Made by a program: the position numbers and the translations under genes. A stretch of DNA of 64,000 bases from Streptomyces sp. NBC_00344 (GTDB lineage: Bacteria > Actinomycetota > Actinomycetes > Streptomycetales > Streptomycetaceae). This document shows positions 52,893-61,609 of the stretch, one piece after another. The notes beneath the pieces were generated by a model. That model searched no databases. It had not been told where the DNA came from and was given only the letters and a program-made list of their open reading frames with translations. Numbering within the stretch: position 1 is the stretch's first letter; each line of letters starts with the position of its first letter. The stretch lies in contig NZ_CP107996.1 of assembly GCF_036088315.1 (NCBI RefSeq), positions 1,488,001 to 1,552,000 on the forward strand. The letters run 5' to 3'.

Positions 52893-53783
52893 TCAGTGCT
52901 CACGCGGCGCGGGAACGACGCGCTCCACCTCGGGATGGACGGTGAGCAGTTGACGCATGGCCGCCTCAGCCGCCTGGGGGTCGTTCGCGGCGAGCGCGTC
53001 CGTGATCCGGGCGTGATGCACGAGCGAGATCTCGGTCGGGCAGTCACATCCGGTGACGGGTCCGCCGGAGACCTGGAGTGCCCCGGAGACAATGCCCGAG
53101 AGGTGTTCCAGCATGCGGTTGCCCGCGAGCTGGATCAGAAGGGCATGAAACTCGGCGTCCGCCCGGGAGAAGGTGATCGAGTCGCCCTGCGCGAGCGCAT
53201 GGCTCATGATCTCGACCATGTCGGCCAGGCGCTGCTGCATGTCCTCGCGACCATGCCCGGCGGCGAGACGAGCGGCGAGCGGTTCGATCGTCCAGCGCAG
53301 CTCGCTCAGCTCACGGCGCTGATCGTCCCGCTGCGGCCCGAAAGCCCGCCATTCGATGATGTCGGGGTCGAGCAGGTTCCAGTCACTGACGGGCCGGACC
53401 CGGGTACCGACATTGGGGCGGGCGCTCACCAGCCCCTTGGCCTCAAGAACGCGCAGCGACTCGCGCACCACAGTGCGCGACACCTCGAAGCGCTGACCGA
53501 TCTCCTCGGGAACGAGCGGGCGGTCGGCGCCGAGATCGCCGGAGACGATCATCTGCCCCAGCTGCTGGACGAGTTGACCGTGCAATCCGCGGCCGCGGCT
53601 ACCTGAGGGCCGCCGGCCGACGGCCCGGCCCAACTCGGCATCGCCCCCGCCCCAGGAAGGGGGCCCGACGCGATCGGCGCCGGGGGCCTCGGCATACGAA
53701 AAGCGTTCGCGTTCGCCCGGCCCCGAGAGGCCTGACTCGGTTGTCCGGACGGGGTTCATCATGGAGTGCGCAAGGGTAGTCAC
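52893..53783 (-). CDS. whiH: WhiH, GntR family sporulation regulator
   Basis: A 296-residue GntR/FadR regulator. An unusual ~65-residue Gly/Pro/Arg-rich N-terminus precedes the winged helix (residues ~68-135: GLHGQLVQQLGQMIVSGDLG, VPEEIGQRFEVSRTVVRESL) and an FCD effector domain (RRELSELRWTIEPLAARLAA, FHALLIQLAGNRMLEHLSG). The sequence and its place just downstream of hrdB agree with WhiH of S. coelicolor, a regulator of sporulation septation transcribed by sigma WhiG. GTG at 53783 with AAAGGA upstream; internal ATGs at 53762 and 53759 are alternatives. A WhiG-like -10 element lies 93 bp upstream. Confidence 0.93.
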   Translation of the reverse strand: MTTLAHSMMNPVRTTESGLSGPGERERFSYAEAPGADRVGPPSWGGGDAELGRAVGRRPSGSRGRGLHGQLVQQLGQMIVSGDLGADRPLVPEEIGQRFEVSRTVVRESLRVLEAKGLVSARPNVGTRVRPVSDWNLLDPDIIEWRAFGPQRDDQRRELSELRWTIEPLAARLAAGHGREDMQQRLADMVEIMSHALAQGDSITFSRADAEFHALLIQLAGNRMLEHLSGIVSGALQVSGGPVTGCDCPTEISLVHHARITDALAANDPQAAEAAMRQLLTVHPEVERVVPAPREH

Positions 53784-53875
53784 GCATCCTTTGTCGGCCT
53801 GCTAAGGGCCCCTCTTGAGGTCTTTGGTGAAAAGCACACGAAAGGGTGATCACCGATCTCCCTGTAATTGACGCC

Positions 53876-53902
53876 TTATCGGAAAGATGCGGGCATTCTG
53901 TG
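53876..53902 (-). promoter_or_regulatory. Possible sigma WhiG promoter of whiH
   Basis: On the minus strand TCCGATAA (53883-53876) matches 7 of 8 bases of the WhiG/FliA-class -10 consensus GCCGATAA. Fifteen bases upstream is CACA, only half matching the -35 TAAA. Dependence of whiH on sigma WhiG is established in S. coelicolor; the exact site is inferred. Confidence 0.45.
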
Positions 53903-53943
53903 AGGAGTTGCGTACAGCCCGGTACCGATAGCGTCCAAGATGC

Positions 53944-55764
53944 TCACCAACGCGCCCTGCTGCGAAGGCCAGTGAACAGATATGCGCAGAGCAGAGCCGT
54001 CAGCGACAGAGCGAGCGCCGCCCCGACGGGCTGAGCGAACAGCCGCAGAAAAGCCATCAGCCAGCGGTCGGCGCGATCCGGCCACTCCACCCAGGCCACT
54101 TCGCGCAACCGGAGGGGGAAGCCTGTGAGTGAACGAGCCGCCGGGCCCGCGAAGAGGGTTTGTACCAGGGGAACAACGGCAACCGGCACCGCGAGCACGG
54201 AGGCCAGGCCCGCGGTCGTGCTTCTGAAGACGCCGGCCCCCAGCAGCCCGGCCCATGCGCAGCCCACTGTGAGCCCCGCCCAACTGACGCTCAGAAAGGG
54301 CCAGTTCTCTGGGATTTCTGCCAAGTCACCCCCGTAGAGCAGACGGAGCGCTCCGCTGTCAGCAGCCGCGGTCAACAGCGCGAGCAAGAGGGCAGTCCCG
54401 GCCGACACCGTGAGTTTGGCGACGAGGAGGCCCATACGCCGGGGAACGATCCCTTGTCTCGCGGCCAGGGCGGGATAGCGGTATTCGTCACCGAAGGCCA
54501 GTGCGCCCAGCAGGCCTGCCCCGACCGCCGCGGGTGGCAGCGGAAGAACACGCGGCCAGGCCGCCAACAGGTGGGGCAGCGGAGTCTGGCCTGCCCGGGC
54601 GAGCAGAGCTGCCGTGGCCGCCGAGACAATGAGAACGCTGACCAGGATCAGGAGCGGGAGTCTGACGCCGAAACCTCTGCGCAGCTCGTATCGCAAAGGC
54701 CTCAGGGGCCCCTGGGCGGCGCGCCGGACGATCACCGGCGGCACTTCCGCGTACTGAGCGGCGGTCCCGATCAGGGGCACCGGGGCCCCACCCTCAGAAG
54801 TCATGGGCTCGTCATCGGCATCGCCGGCTCGGTGCCGCGCGGGTTCCGAGCTGCTGCTTCCGGAGCCGGGCTCGGGTCCGGTGCCGGAGGGCCCCATGTC
54901 ACCGGTCTCGTCGGCGAGCTGATGAATAAGAATCCCGTGCCGGAAGGCGGTCTCGCCGACCTCGGCACAGCTGCTGCCGTAGACCGAGAGCCGGCTGCCG
55001 CTTTCGGCGACGATTTCCACGGATCGGTGACCGGCACGGGCCTCGCGGCCCAGAAGCCCGGCGAGACGCACCGTGTGCGGCGTGCGCACCGCGACGCGCG
55101 GGCGGAGGCGGGTACGGGCGAAGTCGGCGACCTGCTGGTCCGCGACAAGACGCCCGTCGTCGATCGTGACGACATGGTCGGCATTCCTGGCGGCCGACTT
55201 GGGGTCGCTGGTTGTGTAGAGGACCGTGCCACCGCGAGCCGCGTGAGTGCGCAGCAGTCCGAACAGCCAGCCGCTGTCGCCCGGCGAGAGCCCTTCTGCG
55301 GCGTCGTCGAGAAGCAGCGCGTGCGGCTCGGCCAGAAGTGCGGCGGCAAGGCCCAGCCTGCGGTCCATACCGAGGGAGAGCGTGCCGAGCCGGTGACCGG
55401 ACAGGCCACCCAGGCCCACGAAATCCATCAGCTCGTCCGCGCGGGCGGCGGGCACTCCGGAGGCCGCACAGAGCATACGGAGCTGGCCGCGGACCGTCCG
55501 CTGGGGGTGGCCGGGGACATCGCCCAGCAGAGTTCCCACCTCGCCTGCCGGGCGTGTGATGCGGTGCAGCTCAAGACCACGGAAGTAGGTGGTACCCCGG
55601 CCCTGCTCGAGTTCGAGCATCAGCCGAAGGACTGTGGTCTTTCCCGATCCCGGCGCGCCGAGAAGCGCGGTGACAGTGCCAGGGGCGGCCTCGAAGGTCA
55701 GATTGTCCACAATGGGCGGGCAATCCCGGCGGGGGGTACTGGTGAGTCCGATGGCCTGGAGCAT
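53944..55764 (-). CDS. ABC transporter: ATPase fused to ABC-2-like membrane domain
   Basis: A 606-residue single-chain protein. Residues ~1-220 are an ABC ATPase with Walker A GAPGSGKTT, but the signature reads LSLGMDRRLG instead of LSGGQ and Walker B ends LLLDDAAEGL, with aspartate where the catalytic glutamate normally stands. A Ser/Gly/Glu-rich linker (~295-330) leads to about six membrane helices (LPLLILVSVLIVSAATAALL to LALSLTALLCAYLFTG). It lies upstream of whiH in the same direction, 160 bp apart. The order ATPase-then-membrane and the weak ATPase motifs are uncommon; the substrate is unknown. Confidence 0.85.
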   Translation of the reverse strand: MLQAIGLTSTPRRDCPPIVDNLTFEAAPGTVTALLGAPGSGKTTVLRLMLELEQGRGTTYFRGLELHRITRPAGEVGTLLGDVPGHPQRTVRGQLRMLCAASGVPAARADELMDFVGLGGLSGHRLGTLSLGMDRRLGLAAALLAEPHALLLDDAAEGLSPGDSGWLFGLLRTHAARGGTVLYTTSDPKSAARNADHVVTIDDGRLVADQQVADFARTRLRPRVAVRTPHTVRLAGLLGREARAGHRSVEIVAESGSRLSVYGSSCAEVGETAFRHGILIHQLADETGDMGPSGTGPEPGSGSSSSEPARHRAGDADDEPMTSEGGAPVPLIGTAAQYAEVPPVIVRRAAQGPLRPLRYELRRGFGVRLPLLILVSVLIVSAATAALLARAGQTPLPHLLAAWPRVLPLPPAAVGAGLLGALAFGDEYRYPALAARQGIVPRRMGLLVAKLTVSAGTALLLALLTAAADSGALRLLYGGDLAEIPENWPFLSVSWAGLTVGCAWAGLLGAGVFRSTTAGLASVLAVPVAVVPLVQTLFAGPAARSLTGFPLRLREVAWVEWPDRADRWLMAFLRLFAQPVGAALALSLTALLCAYLFTGLRSRARW

Positions 55765-55861
55765 CGCTTCTCTCGCGGTAGCGGGACCGCCTGACGGCAG
55801 AGGCGGCTACCGCAGCAAGATATCGCGACATTTACGACTTTTTGCGCAGGATCGCAGAACT

Positions 55862-56632
55862 TCAGACCTCGGGGCGGAGCATCGGGGGGTTCAGCAGCGT
55901 GGCCCCCCCGGCCCGGAACAGCTGAGCGGGACGACCTCCCTGCCGGGTCGTGGTGCCGCCCGACGGAACGAGGAAGCCCGGCGTGCCAGTCACCTTGCGA
56001 TGGAAATTACGGGGATCCAGCACGACACCCCACACCGCTTCATAGACCCGACGGAGCTCTCCGACCGTGAACTCCTGCGGGCAGAAGGCAGTGGCAAGCG
56101 AGGAGTACTCGATCTTGGATCGTGCCCGTTCCACCCCATCGGAGAGGATCCGCGCGTGGTCGAAGGCGAGAGGTGCGGCGAATTCTCCTGCCCTCGCCGT
56201 CCCGCTCTCCACACCGAGAAGGGCCTCCACGGGCGTCCAACGCGCACTCTTGGCGTCACCTCCCGCCCTCGGCGCGGGAAGATCCGGTGCCAGCGCCAGA
56301 TGGGCCACGCTGACGACCCTCATCCGAGGGTCGCGTTCGGGGTCGCCGTAGGTGCCGAGCTGTTCCAGGTGAGCGCCATTGCCCGGCACCGGGGCAGGGG
56401 CGGTGGGATCCTGAGCGCAGAGGCCCGTCTCCTCGGCCAGCTCACGCGCCGCAGCGGCTCCGAGATCCTCGTCCGCCTTGACGAAGCCACCGGGCAGGGC
56501 CCAACTGCCCTGAAACGGGGTTTCGCCGCGTCGCACGACCAGCGCGCACAAGGCATGCCCCCGCACGGTGAGCACGACCAAGTCGACGGTGACAGCAAAG
56601 GGCGGGAAAGCCGACGGGTCGTAAGGCGACAT
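55862..56632 (-). CDS. Nudix hydrolase with NrtR-like C-terminal winged helix
   Basis: A 256-residue protein. Residues ~12-150 form a Nudix domain with an intact Nudix box: [20 protein letters not shown] followed by ETGL, fitting G-x5-E-x7-R-E-x2-E-E-x-G. The C-terminal ~75 residues ([20 protein letters not shown], then [14 protein letters not shown]) match the DNA-binding domain of NrtR, a Nudix-related regulator of NAD metabolism. Many NrtR proteins have a degenerate box; this one may still hydrolyse ADP-ribose or a similar dinucleotide. No NAD gene is adjacent. A 17-bp inverted repeat lies just upstream of its start. Confidence 0.9.
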   Translation of the reverse strand: MSPYDPSAFPPFAVTVDLVVLTVRGHALCALVVRRGETPFQGSWALPGGFVKADEDLGAAAARELAEETGLCAQDPTAPAPVPGNGAHLEQLGTYGDPERDPRMRVVSVAHLALAPDLPAPRAGGDAKSARWTPVEALLGVESGTARAGEFAAPLAFDHARILSDGVERARSKIEYSSLATAFCPQEFTVGELRRVYEAVWGVVLDPRNFHRKVTGTPGFLVPSGGTTTRQGGRPAQLFRAGGATLLNPPMLRPEV

Positions 56633-57109
56633 GCCGCGATCATAGTCGTCTCTCTGACGATAAACACGTCACTCGTTACCTCCGATGCTCTTTCTTTCAC
56701 CCGTCTCTCGTGCATGGGTGCCTCACATCCCTGGGCGTCCGGCGGGTGACCGCTCACGGCTACCTCGACCGTTCTCGTGAACGGCTCCGTCCCCCGGTCG
56801 CGAACGGTTCCCGTGTGTAGGCGATCCGGTGTATATGCGAGCCGGACGGCCGGGACCGCTCGGCTCCGGAGGCCAGGCGACGCACTGCCGGAGCACGTGT
56901 GGCATGGACTCCGCGACTGCCCGGTCCGCTGGCGCGTAGGGAGCCGCGCTCACTCCGACGACGCCCGGGGCCCGGCGCGCGCTCTCCTTTCCGGTTTCTG
57001 GCATGGAGGCTGCGCGCCCGATCCTGGCTCTTCTACGGACCACCGCCCGGACACAGCTGCCCCCGGGTGCCGGGCGTAGGGGTGTCGGGGCCACACCCGC
57101 GCTGCGCTC
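56633..57109. other. Gene-poor 477-bp gap with two palindromes
   Basis: I see no gene here; the open frames have shadow composition. Two palindromes stand out: TGACGATAAACACGTCA (56655-56671), 22 bp upstream of the Nudix gene and AT-rich, a candidate operator; and CCGTTCTCGTGAACGG (56769-56784), a perfect six-base-arm repeat with a four-base centre. The rest, 56785-57109, is plain GC-rich sequence downstream of the DUF4192 gene. Confidence 0.5.
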
Positions 57110-58402
57110 TCACCGCCCGCTTCGCGTGTCCCTTTTGCCATTGCGCCGGCCGGTGCGGCCTTCGCTCGCGGATGTACCCGGACGGGCGGTGCCGGTCGGT
57201 GCGTCGCGGCGGGTGCCCGGAGATTTCGGAGCCTTCACCGTCCGCTCTCCGGACTGTTTCCGAGGTGCGACCCGGCTGCTGCGTTCCTTCCGCAGACAAT
57301 GCCGCAACACCTCGGGGTCGAGTCCTTCGTTGCAGGCCTGATGGAGCAAGCGGGCGAAGGTGTACTGCGGGTCAAGGCTCAGCGCCCGTGCCAGTGCGAC
57401 CCGGGCACCCGGCTCGTCGCCGGTCGACCAGGCGACCCACCCCGCGAGGGTGAGCGGCGCCGCCGCGTATTCGGCATATGAGCCGACGCATCGCCTCGAC
57501 AGTGCACGCCAGAGGCGCAGAACGGAGCCGGCAGCCGGGCCTTCCATCCATTCTGCTGCCCGGTCACGCGTCGTGCGGTCCTGGAGTCCGAGGAGGATCA
57601 CGGCGGCCTCGTCGTCGGTCATGAGGTCGTCGTCCACCGCGTCGGACTTCTGCCAGCCCGCCGCCTGGGGTGTGCGCTCGATGCGGCGGACCATGCGCCG
57701 TGCGGCGTTCAGCGTCTCGGCGGCGACCTCGTCGCGGTCGGCTCCGGCCAGGATTCTCGGCACCAGGACTGCCGCGGCATCGTCCAGAGCCCGCTCCTGG
57801 GACACAGTGCGCGGCGGCTGCCAGGGGGCAAGTCTCGCTTCCATCTCTTCCAGCGATCCGCGCACCTGGATCCCCGCGTAGGCGGCTGCTGCAGCCATCA
57901 CCGAAGTGCCCGGCAGGGTCAGCGGGCTCCCCTCGGGCGGGCAGCAGCGCGCATCCGGGCAGCAGTAGGACCAGAACCTGCCGTCCGAGATGCACAGCGC
58001 TTCAGGAACGGGGACATCGAGGGAGCCGCATGCCTTGCGCAGCTGCTGGGCGAAAGGGCGAAGCCGTTCCATGACGTCCGCGGATGTCTCTCCCGGTTTC
58101 GGATCCTGGCAGAGGAAGATGATGACCCCATCGGGCCGGGCCTGGCGACGTTCGCTTCCGCTGATCAGCCCCTCGGCCAGCTGCTCAGCTACCGGCTGCC
58201 ATTCGTGCGACGACTCCGGGATGCCGACCCTGAGCCGACCGCCGAAGCGGCCCCGGTTGCCGTGCAGCGCCACCATCACCACCGAATTGGTGGGATGAAA
58301 TCCCAGCAAGTAGGGCAGGGAGTCGGCAAGTTCGGCAGGGCCGCGCAGCGTGACCTGTTGCTGGGTGGATTCTGGACCGAAGGGTTCGTGATGCTTGCTC
58401 AT
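57110..58402 (-). CDS. DUF4192 family protein
   Basis: A 430-residue actinobacterial protein. It opens with VTLRGPAELADSLPYLLGFH and PTNSVVMVALHG, the DUF4192 signature, and has a cysteine-rich patch YCCPDARCCPPEGSP near residue 150 that could bind metal. Residues ~330-375 (YAAAPLTLAGWVAWSTGDEP, then GARVALARALSLDPQYTFAR) look like a helical repeat. The last ~55 residues are Arg/Lys/Pro-rich and probably disordered. No signal peptide. ATG at 58402; another ATG at 58426 is possible. Divergent from the RecQ-like helicase, 110 bp apart. Function unknown. Confidence 0.88.
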   Translation of the reverse strand: MSKHHEPFGPESTQQQVTLRGPAELADSLPYLLGFHPTNSVVMVALHGNRGRFGGRLRVGIPESSHEWQPVAEQLAEGLISGSERRQARPDGVIIFLCQDPKPGETSADVMERLRPFAQQLRKACGSLDVPVPEALCISDGRFWSYCCPDARCCPPEGSPLTLPGTSVMAAAAAYAGIQVRGSLEEMEARLAPWQPPRTVSQERALDDAAAVLVPRILAGADRDEVAAETLNAARRMVRRIERTPQAAGWQKSDAVDDDLMTDDEAAVILLGLQDRTTRDRAAEWMEGPAAGSVLRLWRALSRRCVGSYAEYAAAPLTLAGWVAWSTGDEPGARVALARALSLDPQYTFARLLHQACNEGLDPEVLRHCLRKERSSRVAPRKQSGERTVKAPKSPGTRRDAPTGTARPGTSASEGRTGRRNGKRDTRSGR

Positions 58403-58512
58403 GGCTCGAAGATCCCCTGATCGCATTGAACCCGCGACCCCTGTGGATAACTTTATCCACAGGTCACGTCCCTCATTCGCGCATTGTCGGTGCGATCGGG
58501 TTGCATGGAGGC

Positions 58513-60681
58513 ATGACCAACTCAGACCGTTCCGACCTCAGAGCATCGGCCGATGCCGTCCTGGCCCGTCTCGTCGGCGACCCCACCGGGGCCGCCACGC
58601 TCCGGGAGGACCAGTGGACAGCCATCGAGGCCCTCGTCGCCGAGAAGCGGCGGGCCCTGGTCGTGCAGCGGACCGGCTGGGGCAAGTCCGCTGTCTACTT
58701 CGTGGCCACCTCCCTGCTCCGGGCACAGGGCAGCGGGCCCACTGTGATCGTCTCGCCATTGCTGGCGTTGATGCGTAACCAGGTGGAAGCCGCGGCGCAG
58801 GCCGGTATCCGCGCGCGGACCATCAATTCCTCCAATACGGAGGAGTGGGAAACGGTTCAGGCCGAAGTCGCCGCGGGTGAGGTAGATGTGCTGCTGGTCA
58901 GCCCCGAGCGGCTCAACAACCCGGACTTCCGTGACGAGGTGCTGCCAAAACTCTCCGCCGCCACCGGGCTGCTGGTGGTCGATGAGGCCCACTGCATCTC
59001 CGACTGGGGCCATGACTTCCGCCCCGACTACCGCCGGCTCCGCACCATGCTCGCCGATCTTCCGCCCGGTGTACCGGTACTTGCCACCACGGCCACCGCC
59101 AACGCCCGCGTCACCGCCGACGTCGCGGAGCAGCTCGGTACCGGCGCCGGAACCGATGCCCTCGTACTGCGAGGGCCCCTGGACCGCGAGAGCCTGAGTC
59201 TGGGTGTTGTTCAACTCCCCGACGCGGCACACCGCCTGGCCTGGCTCGCCGACCACATCGGTGAGCTGCCGGGCTCCGGCATCATCTACACCCTGACGGT
59301 CGCCGCGGCCGAGGAAGTAGCCGCCTATCTGCGCCAGCGCGGGCACACGGTCTCCTCGTACACCGGCAAGACCGAGAACGCGGATCGCCAGCAGGCGGAG
59401 GACGACCTGCTCGCCAATCGCGTCAAGGCCCTGGTCGCCACATCGGCGCTGGGCATGGGGTTCGACAAGCCCGATCTCGGGTTCGTGGTCCATATGGGCT
59501 CGCCCTCCTCCCCCATCGCTTACTACCAGCAGGTGGGCCGGGCCGGCCGCGGGGTGGAGCACGCGGAGGTCCTGCTGCTGCCCGGGAAGGAGGACGAGGC
59601 GATCTGGAAGTACTTCGCCTCGGTCGCCTTCCCACCCGAGCATCAAGTGCGCCGGACCCTCGAAGTACTCGCCCAGGCAGGACGGCCACTTTCGCTTCCG
59701 GCCATCGAGCCCCTTGTGGACCTCCGGCGCACACGGTTGGAAACCATGCTGAAGGTCCTTGATGTCGACGGTGCGGTGAACCGGGTGAAAGGCGGCTGGA
59801 CGACTACGGGGGAGCCCTGGGTCTACGACGCCGAGCGCTATGCCTGGGTGGCCAAACAGCGAGCCTCTGAGCAACAGGCCATGCGTGACTACGCGACGAC
59901 GAACGGTTGCCGCATGGAGTTCCTCCGACGTCAGTTGGACGACGAGGAAGCAGCACCCTGCGGGCGCTGCGACAACTGCGCAGGCGGCAGGTTCACCGCT
60001 GATGTGTCCGAGACGGCGCTGGAGCGGGCGCGTGGTGAATTGGGGCGGCCCGGGGTGGAGGTGGAGCCCCGGAAGATGTGGCCGACGGGGCTGGCAGCGG
60101 TCGGTGTCGAGCTCAAAGGCCGAATCGCGCAGGGGGAGAGAGCCTTTCCGGGGCGCGCGTTGGGCAGGCTCTCGGACATCGGATGGGGCAATAGGCTGCG
60201 CCCGATGCTCGCGCCGCAGGCACCTGACGGCCCGGTGCCGAGTGCGGTGGCCGACGCCGTGGTGACCGTGCTGGCCGACTGGGCCAAGGGCCCGGGTGGC
60301 TGGGCCTCGGGCGACGAGGACGCCCCGCCACGACCGGTCGGTGTGGTAACCGTCGCCTCGCAGAGTCGGCCCCAACTCGTCGAATCGCTAGGCAGGCACA
60401 TCGCGGAGATCGGCCGGATGCAGATGCTCGGCCGGGTCGAATACGCCGGAGCCGTTCACGAGCGGATCCCGCCGAGCAACAGCGCCCAGCGGGTGCGCGC
60501 TCTGCATGCCGCGTTCACCGTGCCTGCTGATCTGGCCGCCGCACTCAGCGCAGCAGATGGTCCCGTGCTGCTCGTCGACGATCTCTCGGAAAGCGGCTGG
60601 ACGCTCGCCGTGACGGCGCGGCTTCTCCGCCGGTCCGGAGCGAAGGGAGTGTTTCCCCTGGTCCTAGCAGTTCAGGGGTGA
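58513..60681 (+). CDS. RecQ-like DNA helicase with C-terminal phosphoribosyltransferase-like domain
   Basis: A 722-residue superfamily 2 helicase. Motif I is degenerate, VVQRTGWGKSAVYF (RTGWGKS for the usual TGxGKS), with DEAHCISDWGHDFRPDY (DEAH plus aromatic-rich loop), ATTATANARV, SALGMGFDKPDLGFVVHMG and QQVGRAGRG following. A four-cysteine zinc site is in NGCRMEF...CGRCDNC. No HRDC domain is seen; instead residues ~600-722 contain GPVLLVDDLSESGWTLAVTA, the pyrophosphate/PRPP loop of phosphoribosyltransferases. ATG at 58513 has GGAGG only one base away, so the start is uncertain. It probably unwinds DNA in recombination or replication repair. Confidence 0.9.
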   Translation: MTNSDRSDLRASADAVLARLVGDPTGAATLREDQWTAIEALVAEKRRALVVQRTGWGKSAVYFVATSLLRAQGSGPTVIVSPLLALMRNQVEAAAQAGIRARTINSSNTEEWETVQAEVAAGEVDVLLVSPERLNNPDFRDEVLPKLSAATGLLVVDEAHCISDWGHDFRPDYRRLRTMLADLPPGVPVLATTATANARVTADVAEQLGTGAGTDALVLRGPLDRESLSLGVVQLPDAAHRLAWLADHIGELPGSGIIYTLTVAAAEEVAAYLRQRGHTVSSYTGKTENADRQQAEDDLLANRVKALVATSALGMGFDKPDLGFVVHMGSPSSPIAYYQQVGRAGRGVEHAEVLLLPGKEDEAIWKYFASVAFPPEHQVRRTLEVLAQAGRPLSLPAIEPLVDLRRTRLETMLKVLDVDGAVNRVKGGWTTTGEPWVYDAERYAWVAKQRASEQQAMRDYATTNGCRMEFLRRQLDDEEAAPCGRCDNCAGGRFTADVSETALERARGELGRPGVEVEPRKMWPTGLAAVGVELKGRIAQGERAFPGRALGRLSDIGWGNRLRPMLAPQAPDGPVPSAVADAVVTVLADWAKGPGGWASGDEDAPPRPVGVVTVASQSRPQLVESLGRHIAEIGRMQMLGRVEYAGAVHERIPPSNSAQRVRALHAAFTVPADLAAALSAADGPVLLVDDLSESGWTLAVTARLLRRSGAKGVFPLVLAVQG

Positions 60682-60897
60682 CAATTGGCGTCATCCGAGG
60701 GCCGTTTGGGCAGGGATATGTGCGCCATACCCAAAGAATTCAGACAGCCGCAGCAATTGCTCGTTGCCGCCTGACCGTACGACAGCAAGAATTGGAGCTG
60801 CTCCCCGCACGGCTCGCCTGTGGTTCCAATGGGCTGTGCCCCGGTGCGCCTCACCCGACCCTGCCCGCACCATGGGCGCGTATGCGAAGGGAGGACC

Positions 60898-61530
60898 GTG
60901 ACCTTCGGATTCGCTCCGTCCGCCGCCCTGACCGCCTCATCCACGTCCATGTCCGCCGACACCGCCAACCGCCTCGGCAGGCTCCTCGAACCCTCCGAAT
61001 GGGCAGCCGCAGGAATACCTCTGCTGCGCAACCCCCGTGAGGTTGTCGGCGGCCTCCACTCCAGGCATCACCCCGCCCCATCGACCGCCGTCGTCGCCGT
61101 ACTCGATCATGAGGAACGGCTCACTGCCAGTGCCTCGTTCGCCCGGCGCTCCACTCCTGCAGACGGGTGGGATTTCCGCAACGCACTGCTCGCGCATCTG
61201 CGTAGGGTCATCCCGCACGATCTCCGACGCCGCACTCCCGTTCGCACTGCCGTGCTGCTCTACTGCCGTGACGGTGACGAACGCTGGACGGAGGAGGACG
61301 GAGCATGGATGTGGGGGCTGCGTGACGCGTGCACACTGCATGGGTTGCGCTGCGGCGCCTACATCACACTCACTCACGGAGGCTGGCAGGTGCTGGGCGA
61401 AGGCCGTGGTGGCAGGCGGCCCAACTCCCTGTCCCGTCCTGTCGCCATCGCCGACACCGGAGGCGAATCCGAATCAACACCGTTGCGTGCGGGGGCTGCG
61501 GCCACTCTGAGCCGGGTCGCCGCTCGCTGA
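60898..61530 (+). CDS. Conserved protein of unknown function
   Basis: A 210-residue soluble protein starting at the GTG at 60898 with GAAGGGAGGA upstream. It contains LGRLLEPSEWAAAGIPLLRN, TAVVAVLDHEERLTASASFA, a segment VLLYCRDGDERWTEEDGAWM, and WGLRDACTLHGLRCGAYITL. I do not recognise a domain. Tryptophans and paired acidic residues around WTEEDGAWMWGLRDA suggest a folded alpha/beta protein. It lies 216 bp after the helicase gene on the same strand and is followed by a terminator. From its setting it is probably a Streptomyces core gene. Confidence 0.8.
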   Translation: MTFGFAPSAALTASSTSMSADTANRLGRLLEPSEWAAAGIPLLRNPREVVGGLHSRHHPAPSTAVVAVLDHEERLTASASFARRSTPADGWDFRNALLAHLRRVIPHDLRRRTPVRTAVLLYCRDGDERWTEEDGAWMWGLRDACTLHGLRCGAYITLTHGGWQVLGEGRGGRRPNSLSRPVAIADTGGESESTPLRAGAAATLSRVAAR

Positions 61531-61560
61531 CGGGCCTCCGCAGGAGGCAAATACGACCTT

Positions 61561-61595
61561 TGCCCGGCCCGCCCCCTACTGGGGACGGCCGGGCA
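61561..61595. terminator. Terminator between two convergent genes
   Basis: A nine-base outer stem TGCCCGGCC/GGCCGGGCA (61561-61569 and 61587-61595) with an inner CCCC/GGGG pairing, placed between the convergent genes ending at 61530 and 61610. Confidence 0.75.
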
Positions 61596-61609
61596 TTCGG
61601 ACGTTCGGC

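Noticed and set aside
54160..55794. A 544-codon frame on + across the ABC protein gene.
   Set aside because: Antisense shadow; the minus strand has Walker A and membrane helices.
58522..60375. A 617-codon frame on - across the RecQ-like gene.
   Set aside because: Antisense shadow of a complete helicase; no motif content of its own.
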